Positions 11,230 to 23,950 of a stretch of DNA of 64,000 nt are shown here, in pieces. The notes beneath the pieces are model-generated. The model saw nothing but the letters and a program-made list of their open reading frames with translations, did not search any database and was not told where the DNA came from. The first letter of the stretch is position 1; each line of letters starts with the position of its first letter. Location: positions 116,684,001 to 116,748,000 of the forward strand of contig JBITNC010000001.1 in assembly GCA_050084985.1 (NCBI GenBank), in the 5' to 3' direction. This DNA comes from Nageia nagi (lineage: Eukaryota > Pinophyta). The position numbers and the translations under genes were made by a program.

Positions 11230-13200
11230 AAGAAATTGAATTTCTCTTAAAAGGGTCTTAGAAAATTATCCTTGATGGCAAAGGAAACTTATATCTTGTT
11301 TCTTACTATTATTAATGATTTTTTACTAAAATTTATTTGTATAATTATTATCAATGTATCTATGAAAAACTATTGAATTTTTTGTTATGGTAATTCTCTT
11401 TCTACTAAATTATTTAATATTATGTGTGTTAGATGAAGAAAAATTCAACTAGCTTAGTTCTTCCTAAATCTATTTATTTTTTATAAATAGATTTACAAGT
11501 TTTTAAAAATTAATCCAATAGAATTTTGTATATGAAATAAAATTTAAACAAATAAAAACTAAAAGTCATTTCCTCTTTGTCACCATCATAAAAATCATCA
11601 TATGTATATACTTTTCTAGGTCATGTTGGTTATTACCTTTGGTTTGTCAAAGAATTCAACAAGAGTGTTACTCCTTTATTTCAATTAATAATAAAATATT
11701 TTAATTTTAAATAAACTAGATAATCCCAAAAGGTATTTGATACCCTCAAGGAGAATCTCACTATGACTAATATCTTATGGGTGTCAAACTAGGCATGACT
11801 TTTTCATATTCACATAAATGCTTCTAATCAAATATTACATGTTGTTTTGAGTCAAATTAAATATTAACAATTGTATGCAATTTATTATATTAATAATAAT
11901 TTAAATTAATCTAATCTAAGCTTAGTCATACTATTATTTAAAATGAATTTCTTATTGTTATCTATGGAATTAATAAATCATGATACTATATTACCAATTA
12001 TTAAGTTTCTATTTAAATAATCACTCTTCCATTTAGTATCTCATAAATAAAATTATTATTTATGGTAAATTTATTGTTAGTAAATACTTTTATAAGAATG
12101 CAACATCACTATTATGGATAAGCTTGGTAAAGAAAATATAATTACTAATAATTTAACATGCTTATAATTACCTAACAATTTAGAACTAATAGATGACATA
12201 TTTTATAATGAATATTTACTTTTACTTTCATTAAACACTCCATGGTATGGTAATTTTTCTAAGTATCTTATTTCATGGAAGATTCATACATACTTATCTT
12301 TAAAATAATGATAAATGATTATTCATGGAAGTGGTCCTTATAACTAGATTAATTATATTTAATTTAAATCATTTCATGATCATGCTTTGCGAAGATGTAT
12401 ATAGGAATATGGAATTTATACTATTATTCACATTCATACCATGATGAAACTTATGGTGGAAATTCTATAGTTAAAAAAACTATTCTTAAAAAATATCAAA
12501 TAAGGTATCATTGACTATTTTTGCATAAATATGCCAATATTTATGACGTTAGATGTGACCAATATCAATGGATGGGTTGAACAACTGTAATTGAGAAAAT
12601 GATTCTATAGTTTTAACTTATGCTAAATACATTTGGAAGATAAAGGTTCAATTTTGTAGGCTCAATTAACCCTCCTTATTAATTTAATGAATATATTAAT
12701 ACATATAGATTATATTATGAAATGGGAAAAAGTAAAGCCATTTTAACAAGCATGGGATCAAAAGGTTGATTTTATTTATGATAATATTTTTTTTAACTAT
12801 TTGGAGAACCTAAAGAAATTATCATCATTTAAAATACTTATTTTACTTCTAAAGTGACTATTACCTTCATTAACAAGTATCAAGTTAATTATAGGAAGTC
12901 CCTTCCTTAGCATCTGTAGTTGAATGGATAAGTAGATATAACCAAGATAGAACTTGAGAACATTTTGATGAAGATAACTGTATCTCATAAAGTAGATTGA
13001 GTGCATGGATTAAAAGATGGAATATCATGGATCTAAAATACCACATGAAATACAAGAACATATCTCACTCCATAGTAGATGATTTATGAAAATAGAGCTC
13101 TCATGCCTTTTATATTTAGAATCTAGAGCTTACATACTACTTTGTAATTTAGAATCATTATCTTTGAATCTAAAAAGGAATGGCTTATTCATTATAATGA
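11230..13200 (+). pseudogene. Highly decayed gypsy pol: RT, RNase H, integrase
   Basis: No long open frame survives, but stitched plus-strand translation shows the pol blocks in order. RT remnants lie at 11240-11470. The connection block corresponding to FLGHVGYYRRF is at 11615-11650. RNase H follows at 11690-12160, with AFDTLKE-like, YAIYYI, HSSI-YLINK and related blocks. Integrase follows: HDHALRRCI near 12375-12400, a DY-x-KW block near 12700-12725, and a block like NGQVESTNKVLENI at 12910-12965. The pattern resembles the Athila/Tat side of Ty3/gypsy, with no chromodomain visible. This is an old dead copy. I could not find its LTRs. Confidence 0.75.
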
Positions 13201-16200
13201 TTTGGAATATATGAGGCTTAAATAATTATATCATATTTATATTTTCTATTTATATTTCTATTGAAATTTTTTTATTTATATGCATGCATAATATATTATT
13301 AGATTTGAATATTTTTCATTACTCTTATCATTTTCTCCACCCATTCATATTAACCTACCTTTTTCTTCCACAAGATGTGCAAATATTTTAGTTGAGGGTA
13401 AGGATTAGAATCTTTTTTAGATATTTTTTATTATTTATTTTATTTTGCAATCATAATTATTTATTTAAGATTTTCTATGGTCACTATTCTTCTTATTAAT
13501 CTATAGTAAAACATCCTACTATTAGTTCTTTATACTATTAGTAGAAAAATGTGGATTGAAAAAGAAAGTTAAATTAATGTTGACTAGATGAAGTGGAAAA
13601 GATATTGGTTAGATAAATTTAAACTTAGCATTTACTAGGTCATGTGACATACCTTTCTCAGTGGTAAACATGATAATATTGGATACATGTTAAGGAATAT
13701 TATTATATAAGATTTAACAATCCATGACATGCATCATATGTATGAATTATATTAAATGATATGAATGATATTTATACTTTTATTCACTTTATTTAATTAT
13801 ATGCATAATCTTCCTCTTCACATCCTTTTATAGAGTCTTCCCAATCTACACACTATTTCAATTATATTTTTACTAAGATTTGTTCTTACTACATTCTATT
13901 ATTAGCTTTATCTGCTGACTAGTTTTGAATATGTTGTTTTAATTTGTCAATAAAGGGTATGAAGGTTTTACAAGGTGAAATTCACTATATATGCAAATGA
14001 GATAAGGAAACTGATCCTAGTCTATTTGAAAGAAAAGAAATGCTAATCTAGAAAGAAATAAAATTGTGAAAAGGAAAATTTAATCTATAAAGAATGTAAA
14101 TTATAAAAATAGAATTACATCACACTAATCAAAATTAAAATTGGATGAAATAAAAATATACTAACAAAGTAAAAAATATATTAAAATAAAATAAAAATAA
14201 TTTAAAGTAAAGACTAATGTTCCTAAAAAGTAATTTAAAAGAAATAAGTAATAAAAATAATTATGTCTAGTCGTAGGAAAATCTATCTATCTTAGCTAAT
14301 CTAAGTGGGCTCTTGATCATTAAGATAAGAGTACATTAATTTCCTCTAGCTTATTCTAATTCTTATTTAAACTCAACTTAATGTACTTAAAATCATAAAT
14401 TTCCATTAAAATAAAGTCTTACAATTGCATGTTTTCCTTGCTTCTTCACCTTTTGACTACTATTACTCCTAAATAATCTATATACTATTCATTTGACTAA
14501 TATTAAAATAATTATATAGCCATAGGGAGGAATATGTACATACAAAAAAATATATTATTTTTTTTTTAAATAATATAATTAATTTTATTCCATGGTCATA
14601 ATAGAATTGGCTTCATATAAAATAAACACATAATTTTATTACTATTGGAATACATAATTATGACTACTTTATCTTGATGTAAAATAGGTTAGGATGCCAC
14701 TAAATGCTTAATTAATTCCATCCTTCATTAATTGTTAGTTCATCCTTTTATGATTAAATCTAAAATTTTCCACATATGCAACCACTCTCTACAACTAGAT
14801 TGAATACTAACATTTTGGTCACATTTACTCAAATTGCCAATTTTAGCTATTATTTCTTTTATTGTACATCTTTATTTCTTTCAAATGATGCACCAATATC
14901 AGAAAGATTATTTTACATTATTTACAATGGTATTGTAATGCATCCACTAATTATCATCAACCAAAGCCCTAATTTTTGACATAATTTTTTTTTTTTATAT
15001 AAATGTAACACTTGAATGATCTAGGAATGAACCATATGATCCTACATGAGCTTGATATGCTACTAGTTAGCTTAGCACTCACATGGCAAGATTGGCTAAG
15101 AACCCAAGGAAACCAACCTTGATAAATTTTTTTGGTGTTTACTTTTCAACACTCACCCTAATGAAAAGATGCCTTAAAAGTAACCTCACCATTCTTGTTC
15201 CATGTCTCACATGCAATAAGCTTTTTGATTACAACATAGTGGTTTTCTACTCGAGGCCCATAACACTCAAGATATTGCACTTCCATTAAGTTATTAATTA
15301 TCTCTTGATGATAACTCTTTGTCTCATAGGTGCAGTTAACTTATCCTAGGTAAGCTTCCTTATGAATGGGTAGCATTGCTTATGGAACAATCGTCATACC
15401 CCTATCTACTAACTACAAGTGATATGACTACTAGTTACCCTCACCTAGTAATAGTAGTTTTTCTAATTGCTATCCCCACTTGACTCACCTGTCAAAGGAT
15501 ATGAGTACTAACCTACCCATAACTATCAGCTATTCCCACCATGTGGTTCGGCATCCCTATGCCTATAACTTTGGGATCCATGGATATTAAAAAAAATATC
15601 CTTGAGTGGCTGTTAAGTCTAATCTATTTTTAAATGTGTTGACAAAAAGAACCACCTATGTTCTATTGACCATAAACTAGTATTTTTGACAATGAAGTGG
15701 TACATGACAAGTTCTAAGGTTTAACACCATTTATTTTTGTTGAAAATTTTGATTATAGGCTTACTTAGGAAGTCACATGTTTTCTTGTTCATCCCATACA
15801 CATTGTATCATGTATACGGATATAGCCACTATTGCTAAAAAATTAATGCAGCTCTATGTGGTCCTCATGTAAAGAATATTCTTTTTATTTATCATTTAGT
15901 AAGGTAGGTTTACTTGGAAAAGGTTCTTCACCATTTTTCATACATTTGTCCAAAAAGAATTTTGAATGATTCCATTTATGTCATGGGGTCCCATTGATAT
16001 CCAATTTGATCCCAAGGGTCCCTAATATATCCCAAATGCTCACAATTTTTCATTTGTAACCTTAACTCTAGTTTAGGGTTGATTCTAAGTTGATAGGGTA
16101 ATTTTGGAAATGTTAAGATTGCAAACACAATTCATCTATGACTATTATCTAACAAATATTAATCCTTACTCTATTTCACTAAGCAATAGTCATGTAATAC

Positions 16201-17100
16201 TCATAATGTTATTCATAAAGAGAAAGTAAAATCATCTATCTTACATTCATTTTACAATAAAACATAAGTACAAAATAATCCTCATTGAAAATTTCTAAAT
16301 TAATGATCAATTACAAAAAAAAATTGAATATAGATCATAAGTTCATTTATCAACATCTAATATAATGACAAAACTTTCGTAACTTATTACAAGAACATTA
16401 ATACATCATAAGGCTAATATAATTTAATAATTTGGTAACTTATCATCTTCATTATCTCATAATACAAATGAAGCGTAACATTGTTACTTAGTGAGTCATT
16501 ACATGGCTTGTTGTGGAAACACATGCATTGATCTTCAAACAATGAGCATTGAGCATCTCCATCATTCTTCAACAATGAGCATTGAACATCGATCATTCCC
16601 TTGGATCTCGATGGTTGGATCAAGTATTAGGAGGGAGGAGGATTAGAATAACCCTTTTATGTTTTATAATCATAATACAATGCCTACTTGAGGCCTTAAG
16701 AGGATTTTAGGTCCTTTTTGGACTACCTCTTTTCCTTGGTCATGGATCCTTTATTGTAAATACTAATTTCACAAGCCATTTTTACTTTTCTAATATATTA
16801 CTATATTTTTATTTTTTTTGGTATTTGAAATTATGGTATTTTTAATTAATTAGAATCTCCTTCCATAATTTTCATTTCAATCAAATAATAAAGAAAATAA
16901 CTACAAATAATGATTCTATAGCCTTATTACTATAAGAAAAGTTTTAACTCTAATCCATGACTAATCATGGCATGAATCTATCTAAAGGCATTAACAGAAA
17001 AGTGCACATAGATATAATTGTGTATATCAATTTTTTTTTACTCTAAAAAAGCATAGGGTGGATTAACAAATGCCAAAGTACTTCAACCATTTGATAGAGT
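13201..17100. other. AT-rich region without recognisable genes
   Basis: Apart from short chance frames (for example 14776-14979 and 15083-15289) I see no domain, RNA gene or paired repeat. At 16530-16590 the phrase CAATGAGCATTGA occurs twice. A more GC-balanced patch at 15300-15560 could be an old element, but nothing identifies it. Confidence 0.5.
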
Positions 17101-17102
17101 TT

Positions 17103-17145
17103 CACACACACACACACACATATATATATGTATATATATATATAC
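17103..17145. repeat. Compound (CA)n(TA)n microsatellite
   Basis: A run of CA dinucleotides passes directly into TA dinucleotides with one TG interruption. Confidence 0.95.
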
Positions 17146-17287
17146 TACACTTTCTTTTGTTTTGACTTCTTTACAATATTGTTGACAGGCACCAATATTA
17201 AGGAAGTATATTAGCAAATTTCCAAAATAAATTTGCAAATAACATCAAATTGGTTATTATCTAAAGTTCCAAATGAGAATTTGTCAT

Positions 17288-17673
17288 TTTCAAAATCATG
17301 GGTAACTTAGTTTCCTAATCAAACTCTAGAACCATTGCTAGCATTTTTTCAAGCCTTCATGGGATTTGAGGATGAAGAAAAATATGTTTTCTCTAAAATC
17401 CATGGATTCTGGTGACATAATAAGATAGATTTTATACTAATTGCTATCTAAACACTTTAATCAATGATAGTAGTCAAACCTTTCAAAATCATGGGTGACT
17501 TAGTTTCCTAATCAAACTCTAGAACCATTGCTAGCATTTTTTCAAGCCTTCGTGGGATTTGAGGATGAAGAAAAATATGTTTTCTCTAAAATCCATGGAT
17601 TCTTGTGACATAATAAGATAGATTTTATACTAATTGCTATCTGAACACTTTAATCAATGATAGTAGTCAAACC
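17288..17673 (+). repeat. 193-bp perfect-length tandem duplication
   Basis: Unit 1 is 17288-17480 and unit 2 is 17481-17673; both start TTTCAAAATCATGGGT. I count four substitutions and no indels over 193 bp, so this duplication is much younger than the surrounding repeats. The unit has no coding frame I recognise. Confidence 0.95.
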
Positions 17674-19548
17674 TTTCTTTACCATTTTAAAAGCATAACA
17701 TTGGTAGAACATACACAAAATAGACATTGAAAGGGGATAAAATCAACTATGTATTCATTATCAGTGTATATCATCCAAAGGGCAAACATAGAAGGTTTGA
17801 ATACCAACATAAAGTATTTGAAATGATTTATGGATACCATGGTTACTAATACCTTTATGGATGATGTACTTGAAAATTCATGCAAAGCTCAATGATGAAT
17901 CCCCTACTCTATGTTTTTCAAAAATGTCATCTCAAAAGCCTCTTGAATTTATGAAGAACAAAGTGTAAGCAATCTAGGCAATCCTTCAACTTATAGATGG
18001 CCAATCCCTATAGATTATTTCTAGACTTAATACTACAAAGGAAGAAAAGAAGTTATATTGTTAATCTAGAAGGAAACTAAGTGGATACCTCGAATAACAT
18101 CTAACTTTTCCCATTACTCATTTGGCTATGAATGCATTTGGTATATCCATTAGTTATAAAGCTGTGAAGATAGCTATAAATCTAGTAGATTGGTAATATC
18201 TCCAAAAAGTTGTCTGAGAATTAAAGGAGATAAAACAATCAACACATATTTAAATGATTCCCTTTATATAATAAAACAATTGATAGTAAATTTACTTCAA
18301 AAATATGAAAAGACTTTATATACTTCATAAATATTTTTAAAGAATATCCATTAAACAATTCCATGAATACCACTAATATATATCTATAGATAGAAAACAC
18401 TCAGAAGGTAAATTCTAAGGAGCAAAGGAGTAAAATCAAGACAATAAGGTAAATAATTAATCATAATGGAATTAATTGACTATAGTCACTTTGTATTTAG
18501 AAATTCCCATTAATAAAATAAAAAGATAAAGAAAAATATTAATATCCCATTCCTTTACCTTTAAAGGAAAAGACATCATAACAATCTCCACATGTTATAC
18601 AACAATTAAATCAATCAATATGTCCCTTCACCTAGTATAAGTCCTTTATCAACAATTAATTCCATGAGTATTTATAAAAATAATCTTTTCATACAAATCT
18701 TTAAAAATATTAAAATAAAACTACTTTAAAAAATGTAAAGAATGCACCTTGACTTGGAGAAGGAAGAGAGAGATTTCTTTTCTTCACATAATTCAAGCTT
18801 GAGAATAACCAAAATGAAATGAAAATAACAAGAGATAGATAGGTAGTTAGTATTTTTTCAATGCTCTACTCCTTTATTTATAGCTAAAGGGGCTCAAATG
18901 TGTCCAAATGAATGTCTCTTCACACCCTCAATAATTTTTGGTTAGGTTTGGTTAAAGTTAAAAATGATGGTAATGGCATTTAATACATTGGAATCTTTTT
19001 CATTACTTAACAATTTTAATACCAATTCTTATCCATACCTAACACAAAAATGCAAAACTAAGTAAGGTTAGTACTCTATTTTTTTTCTAGCTATTAAATA
19101 TTGTGTAATACCACAATGAGACCTTAGTCTCTATCTAATAGTGTTTTTACTATTGTCCTATGTAGTAATAATGATATAATTTAAAGATTCCATATAACCA
19201 ATATCTCCTTGGAGTTTCTTTAATAAGAATGTGTGACTCATCCATATAGCAAAGCCAAGAAACAATCATACAAAAGATAACACACGATGTATAGTGGTTC
19301 CTCCATCTCTTGGGAGTACATCCATTTTGAACCATCATTCTATTACTTTCTTAGAAGATAACTCTCCTACAAATTCTCAAGACAAGTATTACCATTCTTA
19401 ATCAAGTTTGATAAAGTTACATAATAAGAGGATTACCTCTTTATTTATAATAACTAACCCACCCTTTAACCTTCCTTTTACCCAAGGGTAAGGTTAAAGT
19501 TGTTTTTATATTTATTTCTCTTTCTATTTTTATTCCCTTAATGCTTTA
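17674..19548. other. AT-rich region, nothing recognised
   Basis: Short chance frames only (17679-17885 and 19150-19338, both minus). TATTTATA-type boxes at about 18875 and 19441 may be LTR or promoter relics but have no partner repeat in view. Confidence 0.45.
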
Positions 19549-19648
19549 NNNNNNNNNNNNNNNNNNNNNNNNNNNNNNNNNNNNNNNNNNNNNNNNNNNN
19601 NNNNNNNNNNNNNNNNNNNNNNNNNNNNNNNNNNNNNNNNNNNNNNNN
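19549..19648. other. Assembly gap of exactly 100 N
   Basis: Exactly 100 N bases, the usual placeholder for a gap of unknown size. It hides the 5' side (gag and LTR) of the gypsy element that follows, and the sequences on its two sides need not be adjacent in the genome. Confidence 0.98.
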
Positions 19649-19952
19649 AAAATCAACTTCCAAATCATCTAGGTCAAGTTTCATAAGGCCTAAGTAATGT
19701 TTCTTCTATTGTAAGAAACCCAATTGAAACTGGAAGTGATGTCCCAAAAAGAGGGAAAGCTGCTCTAGTGAGATATACTTTCATAACTAAATATCATAAT
19801 GAGAAGACTACTCCATAATTTAGACCTTATCATCCTACTAAAAAAAGTATGTCACCCCCATATATTCCATACAATATTATGGAATAATTGAAAAGAACAC
19901 CTTCTAAAATGACAACATTTGATGCATTGAAAATTTCAATCAAATTGACCTA

Positions 19953-20342
19953 TTGCACAAATATTTGAAGCTTAAGAATAGTAAGAAAAGAACTAATGAG
20001 GGAAATGTAGTATTTGCAAATTTTGATAATATCCCTCTAGCTCCTATAAGTATAAGAATACCTCCACCTTTTTATCTATCCCTTATATTAGAAGGTTGGA
20101 TAGTTAACAATTGTATAATTGATACTGGAGCTGCTAGTATTGTTATTGCCAAAGTTGTTGCAGATGAGATGAAATTGTACATAATGCAATCCATATATGG
20201 AGTCATACAACTAGATTCTTCCCCTATAGATGTGATTGGTAGTGTTAAAGGAGTTGGTATAACTCTAAATGCATTCTTCAATATTTGTATCATTCAAGAT
20301 ATTATTGGAGTTGATCTTCCACTTTTGTGGGAGGATATTTAG
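19953..20342 (+). pseudogene. Retropepsin-type aspartic protease
   Basis: This 129-codon frame contains the flap-proximal active-site motif CIIDTGAASIVIA near residues 50-62, the DTGA signature of retropepsins, followed by a beta-rich stretch typical of gypsy proteases. The segment before it (LKNSKKRTNEGNVVFANFD) looks like linker from gag. The protease would cut the Gag-Pol polyprotein. The catalytic Asp is intact, but the frame stops at 20342 and downstream domains are in broken frames, so the polyprotein cannot be made. The upstream frame has stops back to the gap. Confidence 0.8.
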
Positions 20343-20641
20343 CTTTATATTATTAACACCTCCTACATCCTTTCCAAAAGAAGCATGTCAAAATCCAAAA
20401 TGAGGGTACTAAGAATGTCCATCTAAAGAAGATCTCTAAATAAAACTACATGAATGACCATGAACAACAAGTAGAAATTTTTGAGAGGGATCCACTCATG
20501 GAATCACCACTTACCATATAGATATTTTTAGCTAAAAATCTTAATTATTATGTCACTAACATTGGCATGGGAAACCATTTCTTATATAAAAATGTCCATC
20601 CACTCTCATTCTCAACTAAACAAGAACATGAAGTATGAAAA

Positions 20642-21100
20642 ATGTTCTTTGATGGGGCCAAATGCAAACATGGTTGTGATATTGGTATTATTTTTAAGTC
20701 ACCTGAGGGATACATGAGGAGGTTTTCTTTCATATTCACATAGACTTGGACCAATAATGCTATTGAGTATGAATCTCTTTGTTTAGGGCTATCTAAATCT
20801 ATCAGCATGGGTATCAAATGTTTAGTAGTCCATGGAGATTTTTATCTAATTATAAATCAAATTAGAGATAAGATTAGTGCAAGGCATTATTATCTAAATA
20901 CATATAGGAATAGAGTATGGGATCTATTAGAATCTTTCCTAGCTATCAATTATATCCCTATTCATAGAAAATATAATCAAATCACTAATTCACTTGCTTG
21001 CAAAGTATCACATTTTAATCCTTCTCATCACAAAAGAGGTAGTTTTGGATTCAAAGTTTTGTGTAGGACATTTGTACTTGATACTACAAATTTTTGGTAG
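20642..21100 (+). pseudogene. Extra RNase H-like domain upstream of RT
   Basis: The frame gives MFFDGAKCKHGCDIGIIFKS, then an internal stop, then a piece reading NAIEYESLCLGLSKS, then the open stretch 20807-21100 with MGIKCLVVHGDFYLIINQI, an RNRVWDLLESF block and NQITNSLACKVS. These correspond to the four RNase HI blocks: first Asp in FDGA, Glu in the NAAEYEAL block, Asp in the GDSDL block, and the HIPR-N-AD-LA block, with the last Asp replaced by Asn. This is the cellular or 'archaeal' type of RNase H, distinct from the gypsy RNase H found again at 22290-22700. The domain order is discussed under findings. Confidence 0.75.
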
Positions 21101-21477
21101 GTATTTGACTTTGATGACCATATTATGAATTTTTTGATTGATGAATCAGTAGCTCATACCATTAGTGTTAATAACTCATTAATTATTTTCAAGAATTAGA
21201 GGTTATTCAATTGAGAAATAATGTTATACCCAAAGGCTTGCTTTTCTTTCAATAATTGTTTGATTATGAAGATGTTCAAGGAGCCAAAATGTTGGATATT
21301 TAAAAATAAAGTAATGTTGAGGTAGAAGTTCAACCCAAAAGAAGTATCAAGGTTGGATCATAATGCAATCATGAATAAAAAGAATTGCTACTTCAGATAT
21401 ACCTTGAGTTCACCAAGGTGATTATGTGTACCTATGATGATATGAAGACTTATGATAAAGATATGATCTAACACACC

Positions 21478-22290
21478 ATTGAGCTCAAGTCAAATGCCAA
21501 TCCATATAGGCAAAATTAGAGGCTACTTAACCCAAGGATAGAAGAGGTTATGAAGCATGATTTGCTTAAGATCCTACATGCTAAAATTATTTATCCTATC
21601 AAGCATTCTTCTTAGGTTGCTAATTTAGTACTAATAAGGAAAAATAGTGGAGAAATCAAATTATGTGTAGATTTCAGAAATTGAATCAAGTGTCCTTGAA
21701 ATTCAACTATCCTTTTCTTCATATGGAATAAATCCTGTAAATGGTAGCCAAAACATGTTTCTTTTCTATGATCAATGGCTTTTAAGGATTCAATCAAATC
21801 TGGGTAGGGATGAGGACCAGTATAAAAGTACTTTTACAACTAAGTGGGGAACATTTGCATTTTAGAGAATGCCTTTTGGTCTCTTCAATGTTGGGGTTAC
21901 TTTTTAGAGAGCTATGGACCATGCCTTTGGTGAATTGATTAACAAGATTATCCTAGTATACTTGGATGATATTACTATATTTTCAAAAGTAGAAAGGATC
22001 ATATAGATCACATCAAGAAAGTTTTTGAAAAATGTATGCAATTCAAAATTTTCATTAATCCCAAAATTTCAATTTTTATGGTTAACTAGGAAAATTGCTT
22101 GGTCATATTATTTTTAGAGAAGGCTTGGCAATTGATCCTAATAGAGTCAAAACTATTGAGACAATAGCCTTACCCTCAAATAAGAAGGCCCTACAATCTT
22201 CCCTTGGTCAAATCAATTTTGTTAGAAAATTTATAAGTGATTTTTCTAAGATTATTTATCAAATCACAACCATGTTAAATAGATGTGCTC
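21478..22290 (+). pseudogene. Ty3/gypsy reverse transcriptase (broken)
   Basis: The frame yields IELKSNANPYRQN, a block starting ANLVLIRKNSGEIKLCVDFRN, RMPFGLFNVGVTF, RAMDHAFGELINKIILVY and the catalytic YLDDITIFSK (YLDD at 21959-21970). The C-terminal part is open at 22095-22442 (LGHIIFREGLAIDPNRVKTI, then SSLGQINFVRKFISDFSK). In-frame stops at 21517, 21613, 21863 and 21905 sit where the family has Gln or Trp, each explained by one C-to-T or G-to-A change. There are also frameshifts, for instance just after the YLDD box. The gene is dead but all main RT blocks are visible. Confidence 0.88.
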
Positions 22291-22700
22291 ATTTTTCTTG
22301 GTCTAATGAAACAAAGCAGGCTTTTCAAGATATCAAAAAGGTAATAACAGAAGCTTTAACTTTGAATTTTTTTTATTTTTTTAAGGATTTCATTATGTAT
22401 GCTTATGGAGCTGAGAAAAGCATTGCAACCATTTTGGCATAAAAGGATGACCAAAAAGAAGAACATTTTATAGCCTTTCATACTCCAACATTGTATCAAT
22501 ATAAAAAAAGGTACTCATTTATTGAAAAGCAAGTGTTTTCTATTATGAGAAAGATTAAAAAAATTAAGCATTATGTATCTCAAAATAAAATTTTGGTCTT
22601 GACCATTCACTTTGATGTAAGAAATTATGTTATCTAAGGAGAATTGGGTGAAGGGAGAGATGGTTGGATAACAAGGATAATGGAATATGATGTTGAAGTC
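22290..22700 (+). pseudogene. Gypsy-type RNase H domain after RT
   Basis: After the RT connection come FSWSNETKQAFQDIKKVI, DFIMYAYGAEKSIATILA, a piece matching the usual PIAFHTSTL block, KRYSFIEKQVFSIMR, and a block near 22600 corresponding to the TDH strand (LTIHFDVRNYVI). The Asp in YAYGAEKS is replaced relative to the usual TDAS. Stops (TAA at 22441 and near 22635) replace Gln codons. This is the element's own RNase H, in its standard place behind RT. Confidence 0.8.
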
Positions 22701-22894
22701 AAACCAACCAAACTTATCATAGGAAGAGTTCTATATGAAAACATAGTAGAGGCAAGACACATGATTGCTATTATAGAGGATGATGAGCATCTCAATGAGG
22801 AGAGTGATTGGATAAAATAATATATATATATTTTAGAATTGGATGATGTCCTAAATCTTTTGATAGATTTCAAAGAAGAAGATTTAGGATGCAA

Positions 22895-23950
22895 GCACTC
22901 TAATTCACAATGATTGATGATTGTATCTATAGGAAGAAATTTGATCAAACCCTATTAAGATGTGTACAGATAGATGAAGTCTAAAGAATTTTGCATGAAT
23001 TTCACTATGGATTTTCTAGAGGACACTATAGTGAACCTATTATAGTAGCAAAAAATATTATAGACAAGCTATTATTGGCCTACTGTATTCCAAGATGCCT
23101 TTAAGATAGCCCAAGAATATGATACATGTAATAGGTATGTGGAAAGAGAAAATAAGCTATCATACCTTTGAAACTTGTGATTGTTGGAGAACCTTCCCAA
23201 CAATGAGGTTTAGACTTCATTGGTGTTATTAATCTAAACTCTTCAATGGGTCACAAATTCATCCTAACTACAACAAACTACTTCACAATATGGTTAGAAG
23301 CAATGCCATGCAAAAATGTATATCAAGAGGTAGTGATCGAGATGATAAAAAGATTGATCACTCATTTTGGTATTCTATGGACCATTGTATAAGATAATGG
23401 TCCTACAATCACTAGGGATAATTTATCAAAGTTTGTTTCTAAGTATCAGATCTATTATCTATTCTCTTCAAACATATACCTACAAGGGAACGAGTTTACT
23501 AAGTTAATGAACAAAAACTTAACTTGGATCATCAAGAGAACCATTGAAGGGAATCCCAAGTAGTGGCACACAAAGTTGGACTATGCATTATGGGATGATA
23601 GAATTAGTATCAAATATGCTATGAAAACATCATCCTATGTATTAGTTTATCGTAAGAGACCTATGTTATTTATTTAGCTTGAGTTGCTTGTACTAAAAAA
23701 TCCTACAAGAATTGAAAACTATGAATTCAAACCATTACAATTTAGATTTAATCAATTGATCAAGCTAGAAGAAGATAAAAATAAAGCTTATCAAGCTTTT
23801 CATCATAGATAAAAAATTATCAAAAAATGGTTCGATAAAAAGAATTATTCCCAAGTGAAATTTGAAAATAGAGATAGTCCTAAAATGGGATGAAAAAATA
23901 CCAAAGCTTGAGAGACATCAAAAATTTGATTCCCTATGGAGTAGGACTTA
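22895..23950 (+). pseudogene. Gypsy integrase (broken, no chromodomain seen)
   Basis: Visible blocks: DDCIYRKKFDQTLLRCV and LHEFHYGFSRGHY (N-terminal region with His), GLDFIGVINLNSSMGHKFIL (first catalytic Asp near 23212), TIV-stop-DNGPT (second Asp near 23397), a block around 23500-23560 with NKNLTWIIKRTIEG, where the family's catalytic Glu seems replaced by Lys (AAG at 23501), then WHTKLDYALW and SYVLVYRKRP. A basic tail KKWFDKKNYSQVKFENRDSP follows. Tat-type integrases end this way without a chromodomain. Stops and the Glu change mark it as inactive; the Glu assignment is my alignment by eye. Confidence 0.82.

Noticed and set aside
15300-15560. Patch of more balanced base composition as an RNA gene
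   Set aside because: I could not find a cloverleaf, conserved box or paired repeat to support it.
17103-17145. CRISPR-like or satellite array
   Set aside because: It is a simple CA/TA microsatellite with no spacers, and the context is a plant nuclear genome.
22634-22948. 104-codon minus-strand frame
   Set aside because: It is antisense to the gypsy RNase H to integrase linker and has no domain of its own.
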